64,000 nt of DNA from Azolla caroliniana (GCA_043228905.1 JBHGNT010000007.1:10850001-10914000), one strand, 5' to 3'. Positions 25,641-38,496 are shown, counted from the stretch's first letter. Program-made: numbers and translations. The notes: generated from the sequence alone by a model not told the origin.

Positions 25641-26104
25641 GGCATTTGAAGGTGTTGTAGACCAAGCATACTCAAGAATTGCTACAACATGTTGCGTGTG
25701 TCTTGTGATAAGGGAGCGTTCAGGCTTGCCCATGCACGTCTCCTTTCACAAAGGCAGTCGAAAATTTGTCTCTCGTGTGTAAATCTTGCTTGCATGCTTG
25801 TGTGTCTTGTGACAAGGGAGTGTTTGGGCTTGCCCATGCACCTCTCCTTTCACAAAGGCAGTTGAAAATTTGTCTCCATGTGTGTATGTAAGCCTTTTCC
25901 TTGTGTGTCCGTGTGTAAGCCTTCCTCTCATGCACCTTGTGACTAGGGGTTGATTTGGGCTTCCCCGTGCACCTCCCCTTTTCACGAACACGTTTGAATA
26001 TTCTTGCCTTCCTTGTGTTGTGCATGTGAGCCCTAGTTCATTCTAGTCCATAACCCCGACGGTTCCGCCTCACGATCCGCACATAGTGACGGATGTTTAC
26101 GACA
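25641..26104 (+). mobile_element. Presumed 5' LTR end of gypsy F, with ~103-bp imperfect repeats
   Basis: The last 60 bp (CCCCGACGGTTCCGCC ... GACGGATGTTTACGACA) match the end of the gypsy G LTR, which terminates ACGACA. Between 25697 and 25990 a unit beginning TTGTGACAAGGGAG and containing GCTTGCCCATGCACCTCTCC is repeated about three times. The left border is not defined, and no 3' LTR is present because copia D begins where the coding part ends. Confidence 0.55.
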
Positions 26105-26175
26105 TAATTGAGTGGTGAACCCAAAGTGCAGAGGCGGTAGGAAGGATTGAAGTGCTTGACGTACAAGGTTAGAAG

Positions 26176-27807
26176 ATGGCTTCTTGGACAAAAACCCAAG
26201 CTGACGAAGTGGTGAAGTTGGTGGTTATTGTCGAGCATATGATGAGAGCTCGAGATAATGATGCACACTTAGGCAAGGCCATCGACCGAACCATTGAGAT
26301 AGAGGGCCAATTTGGTGGAAGAAACATTAGGGATTTTCTCGCGACATACAAGACGGAGATGCAACAACGAGATGTCATCGAATAGAAACAAATACCAAGC
26401 TTCAAGAGTGTTGTGGCAATTGGGTTACAAGGCTGTATAAGGGAGATTCAAGCTGGCCAAATCACATGGGTGGGATTTGAGAGGGAACTTTTGGCTGAAT
26501 ATATGCTTGAAGATGCATCGAGGATGACTTGTCATACATTGATGAAGTGGATTGAGAAGAAGGGGAGGAACATGACACATCGGGAGTGTACACCGAATTT
26601 GACCAAATGTACAACGTCTCCCGAGAATTGACCAAACACTTCTTGAAGGAGATAAAGTTTTATACTTCTTAAAGGCAGTGGATACAAAAGATAGGCGAGA
26701 ACTAGGTAATCTATTAGAGGACGAAGCACAACCCAACGGTCTCATAACGGATTGGGTTGCGGTAAGAAGAGCATGTGATCAATTCAACAAGAGTTGTCGA
26801 TGGCTAGATGATTTCAACATGGCGGGGCCGGTAGTCCAAAGAAGGAAAGCTCCAATAGGAACTGAGATGACAAAACAAAATGAGCCGACCGAAAGAGTGA
26901 TGTAGAACTCTGTCGTTGAAGAGTTGGCTAGAAAATTCGAAGCAGTTTCGTTAGCTAATATGAGTCATTGAGGGTGAAGGGGAACGACCCATATAGATGT
27001 GTGTAGTGTGATAGTATGGATCATGCAAGGAAAGATTTTTCTAGCCTTCAAGAAGCAATTCAACAAAACCTCGTCTACATGGAAGGCAACATTATACACT
27101 TAAGTGAGACTCACAAGCCCTTGCGAGTGAATTTCGGTAGAGGTGGTCTCAAGAAAATCATGGATGAGGCCGATGCGAGCCGCGTTAAAGCTATACACTA
27201 TGCCATATCCGCCGGTATAAGAATCGGGAAGGAGGAGCATGGGATGATTAAATTGGGAACAGGGTTTTGGTTGGCCGTCCTCGAATACAAAAATAAAGGG
27301 AAGATTAATTCGGATGATGCAAAGCTAACCAGCCTTAATATACGAGAACTTACCGGGTGGGGAGATCCAGTTGATAACAATACAATCTCTACAGAGTTCA
27401 TATGCAAAAACCACGAAGTATTCATGGATGAGAAGTGGAGAAGGACGGATCTAGAAGAAGGCCCTTCCAAGAAACCTGACACAAGGAGCGCTAAGAAGAA
27501 GGAAGAGGTAATCAAGACCGTACGTCAAGAAGATGGAAGCTCAAACAAGAGAGTCGAACAACCGACTCAGCCATTTGAAGAGAATGCCAAGAAGGGGAAG
27601 GATAGATCGATGCCAACATACAAATTGAGGTCGTATATTGAACAAACAACAAACTTAAGGAAGGTTCTTGAAGAAAGAGTGTTGGATAGCTATATTGACC
27701 TTACGTTGAGAGAATTGCTTGGAATTGCAAAGACAGAGTTCCATGAGACCATCTTCGATCTTATCAAACGAAAAAGGAAACAAGAGGATGAGGAAGAGGG
27801 AATTTAG
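26176..27807 (+). pseudogene. Gypsy F gag
   Basis: Retrotransposon Gag beginning at ATG 26176 (MASWTKTQADEVVKLVVIVE). Open segments at 26176-26385, 26413-26631, 26678-26905 and 27016-27807 align in order with the minus-strand gag of gypsy G. For example, MMRARDNDAHLGKAID corresponds to MMRSRDNDASVEKAVD there, and LRELLGIAKTEFHETI to LRELLGITKKEFHDTI. Stops and frameshifts break the frame. The long charged C-terminal part is a feature of this family. Confidence 0.8.
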
Positions 27808-27884
27808 ACAAAGGTGATAACCAATGCCATAACTATGGCAAGAACGAAAGAGAAAGAAGAAGATCTCGTGGATAGTCATTATAC

Positions 27885-28259
27885 GTGACCTCATTGGGCG
27901 AGAGCGACAACAGAAACTCTGGTGAAGAAATTGGAGAGAAGAAAGAGACAGTTGTGGCGTTAAATATAGACCATGGATCGGAGATTAATCTCATGTCAAT
28001 GGATTTCTACAAGAAGGGAAGATGGCCTATCAACATAAACCATGGATGGAATGTTCGTGTGGTGATGAAGACAACGGAAGATCTTTATGGAGCATGTCCC
28101 AACATTCAAGTCACAATTGGGGATGTAGAGATCGACCAACACTTCTTTGTGCAAGATTCAACTTCCTATTCGGTGATTCCTGGGCAACCCTACATACCAT
28201 CATCAAGGATGGAGACTAAGGTGTTGTGGAGCGGCACTCGCTCGGGTCAAGAGTCTTGA
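27885..28259 (+). pseudogene. Gypsy F aspartic protease
   Basis: Retropepsin-like domain: VVALNIDHGSEINLMS occupies the place of the DTGS/DSGS catalytic motif (here DHGS). VTIGDVEIDQHFFV then VIPGQPYI correspond to the flap and the end of the fold. Replacement of the Thr/Ser next to the catalytic Asp suggests decay. Confidence 0.7.
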
Positions 28260-28774
28260 TGGTTGAAAGTTGGTTCAATTCTTGATGGTGCGAGCTAATC
28301 ATGAGAGGAATCGAGATAGCCTCGGAGATGAGGCCTCAGATTTTTAACACGGACTATTGAAGAATGGGGCAAAGATAGTTCGAGAAAAGGTAAGTCGCCG
28401 AAAAAAAGAAGAAATCAAGAAGGAAAAATATATTTAGCACCTAATGGTGTGTGTGGGATGACTACACTCAATGAGAGAGAGAAGTGCCAAGTTCAAAACT
28501 TTGAACATTGGTTAAAAGAACAAGACAACATATCATGGGTCATGGAGGAAGCCTCATTTAACGATACAATCATAGAAATAGAGAGTATCGTGGACTTGAG
28601 CCCTCATGAACAACATATTATTCAACTCAACTACATCAACATGTATACTGCCATCGAGGAATGCCAATGAGGGGTTATGGCGGAGTTAGTCAAAGTAAAT
28701 ACAAAATATAAAATAGTAGATAAGAAGGTCAAGCTGGTAGTGCTATTCTGTTACCAGAGGATAGTTGGCAATGG

Positions 28775-29803
28775 ATGAAGGAAGTTACCAAGGACCCCAG
28801 TCTAAGAGACCCAAAAGGGATAGGCCATACCTTCATTGACGAATCAAGAGGGAAACTCCAAGTCAGGAAGGATGACTTCCTTCTCCCCGAAGAAGAAGAA
28901 AGGTTTTGGATTATTCTTGAGAGACATGGGAAAGCTTTCGCCTTCTCTCTAAAAGAAATTGGATGTGTCGACCCAAAGATAATAGAGCCGATGGTGATAT
29001 TTACGGTACCGCATGTACCCTGGAACCTCAAGCCGATATCGGTTCCAGGAGCTCACATTCTGATGTTGATTGAGCTTCTAAAGGAAAAGGTTAGGATGGA
29101 AATTCTTGAGCCGTCGAATGCTCCCTACTCCAATAGATGGTTTATGGTGCCGAAGAAGAATGGGTCCTTACGCTTTATTCAAGATCTCCAACCCGTCAAC
29201 CGTAAGGTGACAATCCGAAATGTCAGAATTGGTCCAAGTGTGGATGAAGTTAACAAAGCCTTCGCGGGAAGATCAACATATTCCATTGGTGAACTCTACT
29301 CAGGCTATGATCAATTTCAATTGGTGATCAATAGTAGAGACATTATAACAATGAGGATGCCAATCGGGCTGGTAAGGATGTGCACCTTACCCCAAGGCGT
29401 GATGAACTCCGTAGCCCACATGATGAATGCCATTAACAGAGTGTTGAGGGATTGTATTCCTGATATCACAATGCCTTTCTTATATCATATTCCAATCAAA
29501 GGATCCTTGGTGGAAGAGAAAGATGAAGAAGGTTGCCGAAGATTCATCGTCGATCATATAAAGGATAGCGAGAAGGTGTTACAAAGACTCGAGGATGCAA
29601 ATCTCACATTTTCGGGAGTGACGTTTGCATTTGATCAACAAAAAATATTGGTACTAGGACACTTATGTGGATCTTATGGCCGGAAGCCATCTCCATCCAA
29701 GGTGAACGCTATCCAAGAGATGAAAGAGGAATATGAGTCCCAAATAGAGGTGACAAGATTCTTGAGAGCATGTGCATTCTATCACATATGGATTCCGCAC
29801 TAG
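28775..29803 (+). pseudogene. Gypsy F reverse transcriptase
   Basis: Ty3/gypsy RT with APYSNRWFMVPKKNGSLRFI, QDLQPVNRKVT, YSIGELYSGYDQFQLV and TLPQGVMNSVAHMMNA. The catalytic block reads ITMPFLYHIPIKG where active relatives have FLDD or similar, so both Asp of the pair are lost. The first catalytic Asp position reads GELYSGYDQF (normally DLYSGYDQ), also changed. Open but non-functional. Confidence 0.85.
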
Positions 29804-29821
29804 ACCCATGTCGTTGAACCA

Positions 29822-30400
29822 TTGTATGGACTACTAAAGAAAAGAAAGAAGTTTGAATGGGAAAACAAGCATACATACTCAGTTCAAAAATTGAAGAAAC
29901 TATTATTGGAAGCCCTAGCACTGCGTAAACCCGAGTATACCGAAGGTACCCCAATATATGTGATAGTGGACATGAGCCCAACCGGGATTGGAGGGGTGAT
30001 TAACCAAGAAGACAAAGACAAGAATCGATATGCAATCCGATTTGGTGCAAAGGTGTTGAGCGAAAGACAAAGGAAGTATACTCAAGTAAAGAGAGAACTA
30101 TGCGGGATAGTATCTGCGATTAAAATAGATCATGACTACCTCATCGGAACAGAAGTCATAATCGAAACTTATTGTCTACCTATTCTCGGGATGATATCTG
30201 GTTGTGCTACACTAGATATTCCTATGCTATGATGGATTTCCTATTTCAAGTCCCTCAACTTAGAGATTCGACACATAACTAGAAAGCATAATGTGGTGGC
30301 CGATATGTTGTCAAGGGCAAGGTACGAGGGTGAAGAAAATTCACGCTCCGACGATGAGGATGTTGGCCTAAATTTTTTTACGATTTCTTGTGCTTGGTGC
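29822..30400 (+). pseudogene. Gypsy F RNase H
   Basis: Starts with LYGLLKKRKKFEWENKH and continues with PIYVIVDMSPTGIGGVINQE (RNase H-like domain) and VLSERQRKYTQVKRELCGIV. The normal tail RHITRKHNVVADMLSRARYE is read near 30270-30325 in another frame after a stop. Confidence 0.8.
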
Positions 30401-30539
30401 TAGTGATGTTCAAAGGATGAATCATGGTCAAAGGAAAACTTCTACCGAATTAGGAAGAAGGACCACAAATTCTTCTTCAAATAAGGACATCTATGGAATT
30501 TTCCAAAGAGGAAGAATGGAACTCCGCTTTGAGTGGTGT

Positions 30540-31513
30540 GCAAGAAACAAGATCAACAAACATTAATTGCTGAATTTCATTATAGTGTGTGGGCAGGTCA
30601 TCGAGGATATGGGCAACTTTTGCAAAGCTCAAGGAGAAGTATTGGTGGTCGGGTGTTTACAAAGATGTAGCAAGTTATGTTGAAACATGTGCACAATGCC
30701 AATTATACTTGAATGTTCAACATAGGGATGAACTTCATCTGATATATCCATTATCAATGCACTATAAGTGGTTGGTAGACATAGTGGTATGCCAATGGGA
30801 TTGTGGCAAATGAGATACCTCGTGCTAACAAGAGAGGATCTCACCAACAAAGTAGAAGGCCGGGCACTAAGGAATAAAACAACTTTGGCGGTTTGCAAGT
30901 TTTTCCTTGAAGATGTTATTTGTTGGTACAGATGTGTTGGCAAAATAGTAGCCGATAGGGGAGAATTAGATGCAAATGAAGCTAAAGAGTTCTTTTCAAG
31001 GATAGGCATTAAATTATCACTCACTATGGCATACAACCCGGAGGCAAATGGAAAGGTGGAGCAAGGACATAGTCTGATTGTAAAAGCTCTAGAAAAGGCT
31101 TGTCATGGAAAGATGGGGGACTGGCCACGATTATTATCATATGCATTGTGGGATGATAGAACTACATATATCACAACTACAGGATATATGCTGGTTGAGC
31201 TCATATTAGGGCAAAAAACCAATAATGCTTATCGAGCAAACTGTTACTTCATGGACGTCTTTGCCATGGCAAGAGAAAATGAGTTGAGAAGACTTACTAG
31301 CCACAAGGATTCAACAATTAGAATGAAGGCCCGAAGATGTCGAGTTGGCAATAGAATGGTTGCGCTAGGCTCGATTGGGGAAAAGGAGAATTTTGATAAA
31401 AAGCATCGTCTTCGTCAAAGAAAATTGAAGAAGGAGATTGGGTACTTGTCTATGATAGTAGCCTTGATAATCAACATAGCACTGCTCGAAAGTTTGTGAA
31501 TTAATGGTTTGAC
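30540..31513 (+). pseudogene. Gypsy F integrase
   Basis: H2C2 zinc region (KLKEKYWWSGVYKDVASYVE then TCAQCQLY) at about 30630-30710, followed by the rve core in shifted frame (VGKIVADRGELDANEAKEFF, AYNPEANGKVEQGHSLIVKA). The tail, read in another frame near 31440-31500, gives GDWVLVYDSSLDNQHSTARK, matching gypsy G. Coding sequence stops at about 31513 where the copia D LTR begins. Confidence 0.8.
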
Positions 31514-31514
31514 C

Positions 31515-31919
31515 CAGTGCACAAAGGCCAACATTGGGTGCGTAAACAGGTGTGTAACCCATTGCGTAGACTGGGTGCGTAAAACCGTACACACAAAGGC
31601 TATAACGGTGCATAAGCCGAGAGGCCGTTAGAGCATTATTCCTCGTAAGGAATATATTTTGGGAGTTAGTGTAGGGGCTCATTGATGAGCATTGAAGTAC
31701 GATTTAGTACTTCTGTATGTTCGTAAGGACATGCATAAAAAACGCTGATTGAGTGCATCCTATGTATATAGCATTGTTATTTTGAATCTGAGTTTAGTGT
31801 TCTCTCTCTCTGTCTCTCTTGTATACGTTGTGTCTTTAAGCTCTCCATTGAACCTTCTTGTGTTCATTTGTGTTACCTGGTTGTGTCTGTTACGCTTCCG
31901 CACACACTATTCTTTTACA
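31515..31919 (+). mobile_element. 5' LTR of copia D
   Basis: About 405 bp ending CTTTTACA, just before a perfect initiator-Met primer-binding site. The start is placed where the gypsy F reading is lost; the exact first base is uncertain. GAGCATTGAAGTAC and the (TC)n leader resemble the copia C LTR. Confidence 0.65.
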
Positions 31920-31931
31920 TGGTATCAGAGC
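31920..31931 (+). promoter_or_regulatory. Primer-binding site of copia D
   Basis: TGGTATCAGAGC, the exact complement expected for plant initiator-Met tRNA. Confidence 0.85.
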
Positions 31932-32005
31932 GCGAGGGTTGAAGTCCTCTGCTGCCGACAAATAGAAAAACCCTAATCACTGTTAAGAACTGAAGAGGAT
32001 CAAGA

Positions 32006-32870
32006 ATGGATAGAGGAATGGCTAGCTCGCTTCCGACGAAGAAGCTCGACAGAAGCAACTATGCATCTTGGTCGTACAAGATGCATCAGTACCTGCTCGG
32101 GCATGGCTATTGGAGTTATGTCGATGGAGCTAACTACACAACACCCGAATCGACACATAGAGACTTCCCAACCTGGGAACACACGGCAAGCAGAGTTCTA
32201 TACTGCCTTGCGTCTTGTGTGACCGACCAGTTGTTGAGCTACATTCGGGATGCCAAGACGCCAAAGGATGTGTGGGCGAATCTCAAGAGGATTTTCGCCA
32301 CGAGCACAATGGCCAAGAAGCTGCAGCTCAGACAGGAGCTCAGCAATTCCCGACCGAAAGATTTGTCTATGGTAGATTACACAGCTAGAATCAAGCAAAT
32401 TTTCAATTCTCTCGCCTCCGTCAACGTGAACAGCGGTATGCACAAGGGAGAATATGCCATCGTTCTTTGAGCTTCAATTGATGTTGCTCGCAGAGGAAAA
32501 TTACACGGGTGTGTTGACGAGTACACACGCCGACAACAAAATGTTGTACACAGAGAAAGATAGGCCCCGTGCTCGTGGCGGACGTGGTAGATCGGTGGGC
32601 AATGGAGGCAGCCAAAAAGATTAGAACGTGCCCTCCGGAAGTAGGGGGAGTCATGGTGGCACCAGAAACCGGCAAGAGAAGGCCACGGCAATGGTAGGTA
32701 CTATGGCAAGAAAGGCCATAGGGAGAGTGAGTGCTGGAAGAAACGAGTTGATTCCGACAATGTTGGATCGAGCCGAAGAGACGGAGAGAGGCGTCAAAGG
32801 TCGCACTAAGCAGAAGGCTCCGAACGAGCCATAAATGGATCGGGCCCAGCCTTCATAATAAAGCACAAGG
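32006..32870 (+). pseudogene. Copia D gag
   Basis: UBN2-type Gag starting MDRGMASSLPTKKLDRSNYA. It is open for 154 codons (DAKTPKDVWANLKRIFATST, LQLRQELSNSRPKDLSMVDY) and then frameshifted. In another frame near 32700-32745 the knuckle GRYYGKKGHRESECWKK is seen, with the first cysteines replaced by Tyr. The protease block that should follow is largely missing. Confidence 0.85.
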
Positions 32871-32879
32871 CTAATTCAA

Positions 32880-33320
32880 TGCTCATGAACACCTCGAGGG
32901 CAAAAGGAGTACTTCTCCAACTAGTTCGCGAGTTATCTATAGAAGGAGGGAATTCACTGTGAATTCTCGCGTAGATACACGCCGCAACAGAACGGCGTGG
33001 CCTAGCGAAAGAATCAGACAATCGAAGAGGCGGCAAGGGCGATGCTTGAAGAGAAGCATCTATCGAAGTTCTATTGGGCTAAAGCCATAAGGACAATTGT
33101 TTACTTGCCGAATAGGACTTCTGCCAATGGAGGATTGTCGCCACATGAGCTGTACTTCGGCAAGAAGCCGAACTTGGCACACTTGAGGGTTTTCGGTAGC
33201 ATCGCATATGTGCATGTGCCGAAGGAGAAACAGAGGAAGCTAGACGCCAAAGTCGAGAAGTGTATCTTGGTTGGCTACTCGGACAAACAGAAGGGTTATA
33301 AGTGTTATAACCCCTGAACC
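32880..33320 (+). pseudogene. Copia D integrase C-terminal half
   Basis: YCEFSRRYTPQQNGVA-like sequence near 32955-33000 is the end of the integrase core. 33042-33317 reads MLEEKHLSKFYWAKAIRTIV, LPNRTSANGGLSPHELYFGK and VFGSIAYVHVPKEKQRKLDA, standard copia integrase C-terminal wording. Pre-integrase and the first catalytic block are deleted. Confidence 0.8.
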
Positions 33321-34129
33321 AAACAAGCTCGCATAAGTCATGACGATGTGTTCGACGACTCCGCGTCGTGGTACTTGCCTTCGACTCCATTCCAAATTCT
33401 GAAGAAGAGGTCAGCGAGGTTGAGATGCCTTCGCGTGATGAGGAAATCGGAGCTCTGGGAGAGTGTTTGATCTCATTTCGGCTAAGTGGGCCGAGTCAGG
33501 GGTTGAGCCGAGATGGTTAGGCGTGTGAAGAGCCGGCAAGTAGTGGAGACTCGACCGTGTTGTCCCCGCATAAGGAACCGAGGAGACAGTTTACGCGTAG
33601 AGAGAAGGGGAAGAAGAAGATGTCAGAGTACGAGTTCGGCAATGCCGAGTCAGATCGGAGCAAATATGACTTTGGGGCAATCGAAAAGGAACCTCCGTGG
33701 AAGACGTCAAAGTCATCTGAGAGGGCCGCGAAATCGACTAATCACAAACTACGCCGATCTACCTCCCTAAAGAACCCCGTAAAGAGATACGAGTATGATG
33801 CGTACATGGCGCACCATTATGCGTACATGACACGAGTGGCAGAACTGTGTGAGCTAGAGAGCTATGCATAAGCGGCGGAAGACGCAAACTAGCGTGCCGC
33901 GATGGAGGAAGAGCTGCACGCATTATCAGACAATGAGACTTGGCACCTGGTTGACGCACCGAAGGTTGTGAAGCCGATCGGATGCAGATGGATGTATAAG
34001 CTCAAGTACAATACTGACGGCTTTGTCAACCGCTACAAGGTCGGATTAGTGGCAAAAGGCTACGCGCAGACACACGGCGTGGATTACGACGAGACCTTTG
34101 CGCCGGTCACAAAGATGACCATCGTGCGT
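33321..34129 (+). pseudogene. Copia D linker and N-terminal reverse transcriptase
   Basis: After an acidic linker (broken frames), 33902-34129 reads MEEELHALSDNETWHLVDAP, GCRWMYKLKYNTDGFVNRYK and VDYDETFAPVTKMTIVR. The RT is cut at 34129 by gypsy G and resumes at 39582 (VLLAIPATKGWHLHEMDLKN). Confidence 0.85.
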
Positions 34130-35134
34130 TGTCGTAAAGATCCGTCACTAGGTGCGGATCGTCAGGCGGAACCGTCGGGGTTCTGAACCACAAGGATTCG
34201 AAGTTGGTACAAGCTTTAGTGAGGAAGTATTTAAGATAGATTGGGAAAGAGAGAAATTGAGATTAAACGCTTGACTTTAGATTGAGAGAGATTGATTGAA
34301 CTTTTATCTTTAGATTTAAGAAACAAGTTGTACACGATTAATTCGATAACGAATTTTCTTCTTCTTAATTTCATAACCAAAAGAGCCTAACCCTTCTTCT
34401 TTTTCATCCCTTCTTTTATAGATGATCTCATGCATATGATGCATGTGAGGGTACAAGACATGCATAAAATGCATGTTTGCCATTTGGCGCTCATGTATTA
34501 CATGTGGTGCATGATAACCATATCACTCCTTTTAGCTCTCATGCATGTGAATTTACATGTAAAAGTAAATGATAGAAATATAAATTCAATTAAATGTCAT
34601 GGCTTAGTGGTAAGCCTACTGACTCTTAACTAGGAGGTGCAAGGTTCGAATCCTTACTTGCCCTCCTTGTATATATATTTGTGATATATATATTTATTTA
34701 TTAATTTCGTTGCCGAATATCGGATGCCGATGCCGATCGGTTCTGTTTTGGTTGGCCAAAACCTTTACGAGTGGTGGCTAGGCCACCTCCACTCTTAGTT
34801 CAAGTTGCCTTGAACTCTCTATACTCCACACGTAGACACAAAGATAATAACTTTTGCTCTACCTTATATATGGTGAGAGCCTTATTCGTCCTGTCTTTGT
34901 GGGATATCTCACAATTTTCTCTTTTTCTTTCGCAACTTCTTACCCACATAAGTTGACACTTAGATGTCTGTTTCTTATGTAGTAAAGTGCATCTCTTCAA
35001 GATCTTCGTCTTTTGTACTAAGATATTAAACTTACTTAGAATTTGTATATTCACTATTATTGTTTTATATGATTGACACTTGATTTCGTACGTCTTATGT
35101 GATTTTCACACCATTGCCGAAAATCTTCACGACA
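34130..35134 (-). repeat. Gypsy G LTR (left copy, 3' LTR of the element)
   Basis: About 1005 bp, starting TGTCGTAAAG and ending TTCACGACA in window orientation. It contains an embedded tRNA-like A-box/B-box segment at about 34594-34668, followed by TA-rich DNA. Confidence 0.92.
34594..34668 (+). repeat. tRNA-derived (SINE-like) segment in the gypsy G LTR
   Basis: Carries a Pol III A-box-like TGGCTTAGTGGTAAGCC and a perfect B-box GGTTCGAATCC (34643-34653) at tRNA spacing, with a CTT triplet in the anticodon-loop position. The anticodon stem pairs poorly and no acceptor stem forms, so it is not a working tRNA. A TATATATA/TTTATTTATT tail follows, like the tail of a plant SINE. Confidence 0.6.
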
Positions 35135-35206
35135 TCCACCCCCACCAAACAGCACGTCCTCCGGTACGTGCCAGGAAGAGAGAAAGTGAGATTTCGGCTA
35201 CGGTGA

Positions 35207-36750
35207 TCAATCAGATTGATCCATGTCTTCATTTACATCCGCCCTATTATGTTCATCGTTGAGGTGATCGAGGTCAGGATCCTTGTCTTGTCTTTTCTTG
35301 AAAATCTTTACTCTTTTTCCCACAATGGGTACGGCCAACCTTGATCCGTCTAGCTTCGCAAGGTGGTATGTGGCATTATCGGTGGCACTTGTCACCACAT
35401 ACGGCCCGAACCTTCTTCTTGCGAACTTTCTTGTTGTACTATGTTGATTGTCAAGGTTGTTGTCGTAAACCAAAACCCAATCTCCTTCTTCAATCTTCTT
35501 GGGACGAAGTTGATGCGTGTTGTCGAACCGAACTTTGTTTTTTACTCGGGCTGCCTCCATCATCTTTCGCGCTTTTTCTAGATCTTCAGGTCTTCTTTCA
35601 AGTTGCCTTATCCGCGCTACTAATAACTCTTCTCAGCTCATCTCGTTCTCCCACGGTATCGCTACCCATGAGGCGATCGTCCTTTCGATGGGCATTACTG
35701 GCTTTTGTCCATACATAAGGTCCGTCGGCATATACCCTGTCACTGAGCTGTGTGTCGTTCTATCGGCCCACAAGGCATAGGGTAATAGTCATGGCCAATT
35801 TTTGACTCGACCGTTGCATGCCCGTACGATGGCTTCGACGATAGGTCCATGCCCTCGCTCGATCTTCCCATTCGCTTCCGGATTGTAGGCAGTCATGAGC
35901 GAGAGCTTCACGCCTAGTCGTTCGAAGAGCTCTGTCGCTTCATGTGCATCCAACTCCCCTCAGTCGACCACTATCTTCCCCACACATCTGTATCGGCAAA
36001 CAACCTCTTCAAGTAGAAATTTGCAAACGGCTGAAGTCGTCTTATTTGTCAAGGCTTGTCCTTCCACTTGATTTGTCAAGTCTTCCCTTGCCAGCACTAA
36101 GTACTTCATTTGTCCCACTCCCATTGGCATTGAGACCAGATCCACCATCCATTTGAAGTGTATGGTGAGTGGGTATGTCAGCTATAACTCATCATGATGA
36201 CGTATATTTGAATGTATTTGGCAAGTTTCGCATGTGGTCACGAAATGGAGTACATCTTTGTACATGCTTGGCCACCAGTACTTCTCGTTCAACTTTTTGA
36301 ACATCGCTCGTGTTCCTTTATGACCTACCCAAGCACTCTCGTGGAATTCGGTCATCAGCGTCTCTTGCTCTTCTTTCTTCACCACCACTCGATGTGGTAT
36401 TCCTGTCCTTCTTTTTGGATGTCGCCAAAGGAATCCTCCCTTCAAGAAGTATCGGTAAGCTTTCTTTCAGATTCGTAGGGCCTCCTCCTTTGTTAACGAA
36501 GCATCTGTCGTCAATGTTCTTAGGAATCTACCGATGAGTAACCACTCTCCTTCGTACTCATTTCGTTGAAGGCGTGGAGGGTTTGCGTGTCCTGGTCTTC
36601 CGCCGACAATCGAGCCATCTTGAAGAAGTCAAGGGCGACATCTTCATCTTCCGAAACCATGTCACTTCCATTATCAAATCTTGCCCTCGACAGCATGTCA
36701 GCCATGGCGTTCTTCTTCCCTGCAATGTGACGGATCTCTAGGTTGGTTTA
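35207..36750 (-). pseudogene. Gypsy G RNase H tail and integrase
   Basis: On minus: RHIAGKKNAMADMLSRARF (end of RNase H, about 36745-36660), the zinc region KYWWPSMYKDVLHFVTTCET CQ (36182-36445), the integrase core in pieces (CRYRCVGKIVVD, then ANGKIERGHG and LWADRTTHSSVTGYMPTDLM in shifted frames), and an intact tail at 35207-35563 with EEGDWVLVYDNNLDNQHSTT and KFARRRFGPYVV. Interrupted by several stops. Confidence 0.8.
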
Positions 36751-38496
36751 AAGACTTGATGTTGGCGATCCACCATCTCTTCATCGACTTCATCTCTTGC
36801 CATCGTTATGGCATTCGTTTTTGCTTTTTGCAGCTTCTCTTCTTCCTCGTCTGATTGTTTTCTTTTTCTCTTTACAAGGTCCACGATCGTGTCATGGAAC
36901 TCCTTCTTCGTAATGCCAAGCAATTCCCTCAAGGACAAAGTCACGTGGCTATCAAGAACACGTTCTTCGAGAATCTTCTTTAGGTCCGTCATCTGCTCTA
37001 TGTCCGGCCTTAGCTTATAGATAGGCATAACCCTTGTCCTCCGAGCGGGGTCTTAGACACCAACCTTCATGGGTCGTACGGTTTCTTCGACTCGTATGCT
37101 CGGCTCTCCTTTTCGGCTTGATTCTCGTTCCTCCATTTGTAAAGCTCGACTTGTCTCCGCATCTTCCTTCTTTTTGGCGTTCCTTGTTTCATGTCTTTTT
37201 GATGGGCCTTGCTCTTCTATTCTTTTTCTCTTTTCTTCGACGAACACCTTGTGGTTGTCACACATCACCTCCGCGAGTATGGTGTTGTCAGCCACCGGAT
37301 CCGACCATCTGGTTATACTTTGCACACTTCGATCCGCAAGCTCTACTTCGTTCGAAGTGACTTTTCCCTTCTTCTCATATTCGAGAACGACAGTCAAAAA
37401 CTTTGCTCCCGCTCTAGCAGCTTCAGTCTTGTCTTTGCAGACTCTTATTCTGGTCGACACAACATAGTGCATCACATCCACATGAGTCGCATCGGCATCC
37501 TCCATAGATTTCTTCATTCCCCCTCTTCCGAAATTCACCCATAGGGGTCCTCGAGTTTCAGTCGAGCAGATCATGTTGTCCTCTATGTATACGATATTTT
37601 GTCGGATCGCCTCTCGAAGGCTCGCGCAACCCCTTCTCATGTGGTCCATGCTATCGCACCACACACATCTAAAGAGTTATTTTCCTTTAGGGCCCCGACG
37701 ATTCATGTTGGCTAGCGTGACCTTCTCGAACTTCTTCATTAGCTCTTTGATGATGTCGTCATCAATCTTCTTTTCTTCCATGTTACTTTGTCTTGGCGGC
37801 TCAGCTACCTTCAGCGGTCTTGGTTTCTCCGTGGTAGTCGATCCCGTCAAGTCGGTGTCATCAACCCATTGGCGACGCTTGTCAAGCCTATTGCATGCCC
37901 GCTTCACCACGATCCAGTCCGCTACGAGCCCATTTGCTTGGGTATCGTCTTCGAGAAGAGTCCCCAACTCCCTTCTATCCTCCATGTCCACGGCCTTCAA
38001 GAAGTACAAAGTCTTGTCCTCTTCAAGCAACACTTGGTCCGTGTTGGGGAGATGACTAAACATCTGGTCTAATTCGTTGTACACCCTTGAGGCACTCATC
38101 TTCTTATTATTCTTCTCTATCCACTTCATCAGGGCATGTCGAGTCATCCTCGTTGAGTCTTCAGTCGCGAACTCCGCTAGTATCATTTTCTCAAACTCGG
38201 ACCATGTTGTCTTACCTTCTTGAAGTTTGATGACGCGTCTTTGGACGTTGTTGGCGACAACTCTCTTGAAGCTTGCGATTTGACGTGCTTCGGACACGTC
38301 CCTCTGATTCATCTCATCTATATGTGTCAAGGAACATCGTAACGTTCCTTCCATCAAATTGACCCTCGAGCTCTACGACACGGTCGACGGCCTTCTCCAC
38401 GCTCGCATCATTGTCTCGAGATCTCATCATTTGTTCGACGCTTAGCATCTTCCTTTCGAGCTCTCCCGCTTGGTTGCTTGAGGACGCCATCTCCAA
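36738..38496 (-). pseudogene. Gypsy G gag
   Basis: Begins MEMASSSNQAGELERKMLSV on minus at 38496. Broken once near 38314-38357, then open over 38357-37677 (IASFKRVVANNVQRRVIKLQ and onward) and 37664-37053 (starts MWCDSMDHMRRGCASLREAI), ending with the LRELLGITKKEFHDTIVDLV part at 37028-36738. It ends at the deletion junction near 36750, where it is joined to the RNase H tail. Confidence 0.8.

Noticed and set aside
34594-34668. Functional tRNA-Lys(CTT)
   Set aside because: B-box is good, but the anticodon stem mispairs and no acceptor stem is formed.
34430-35054. Small open frames inside the gypsy G LTR (repeated at 38856-39502)
   Set aside because: They occur identically in both LTRs, overlap on opposite strands and lie outside the coding part of the element.
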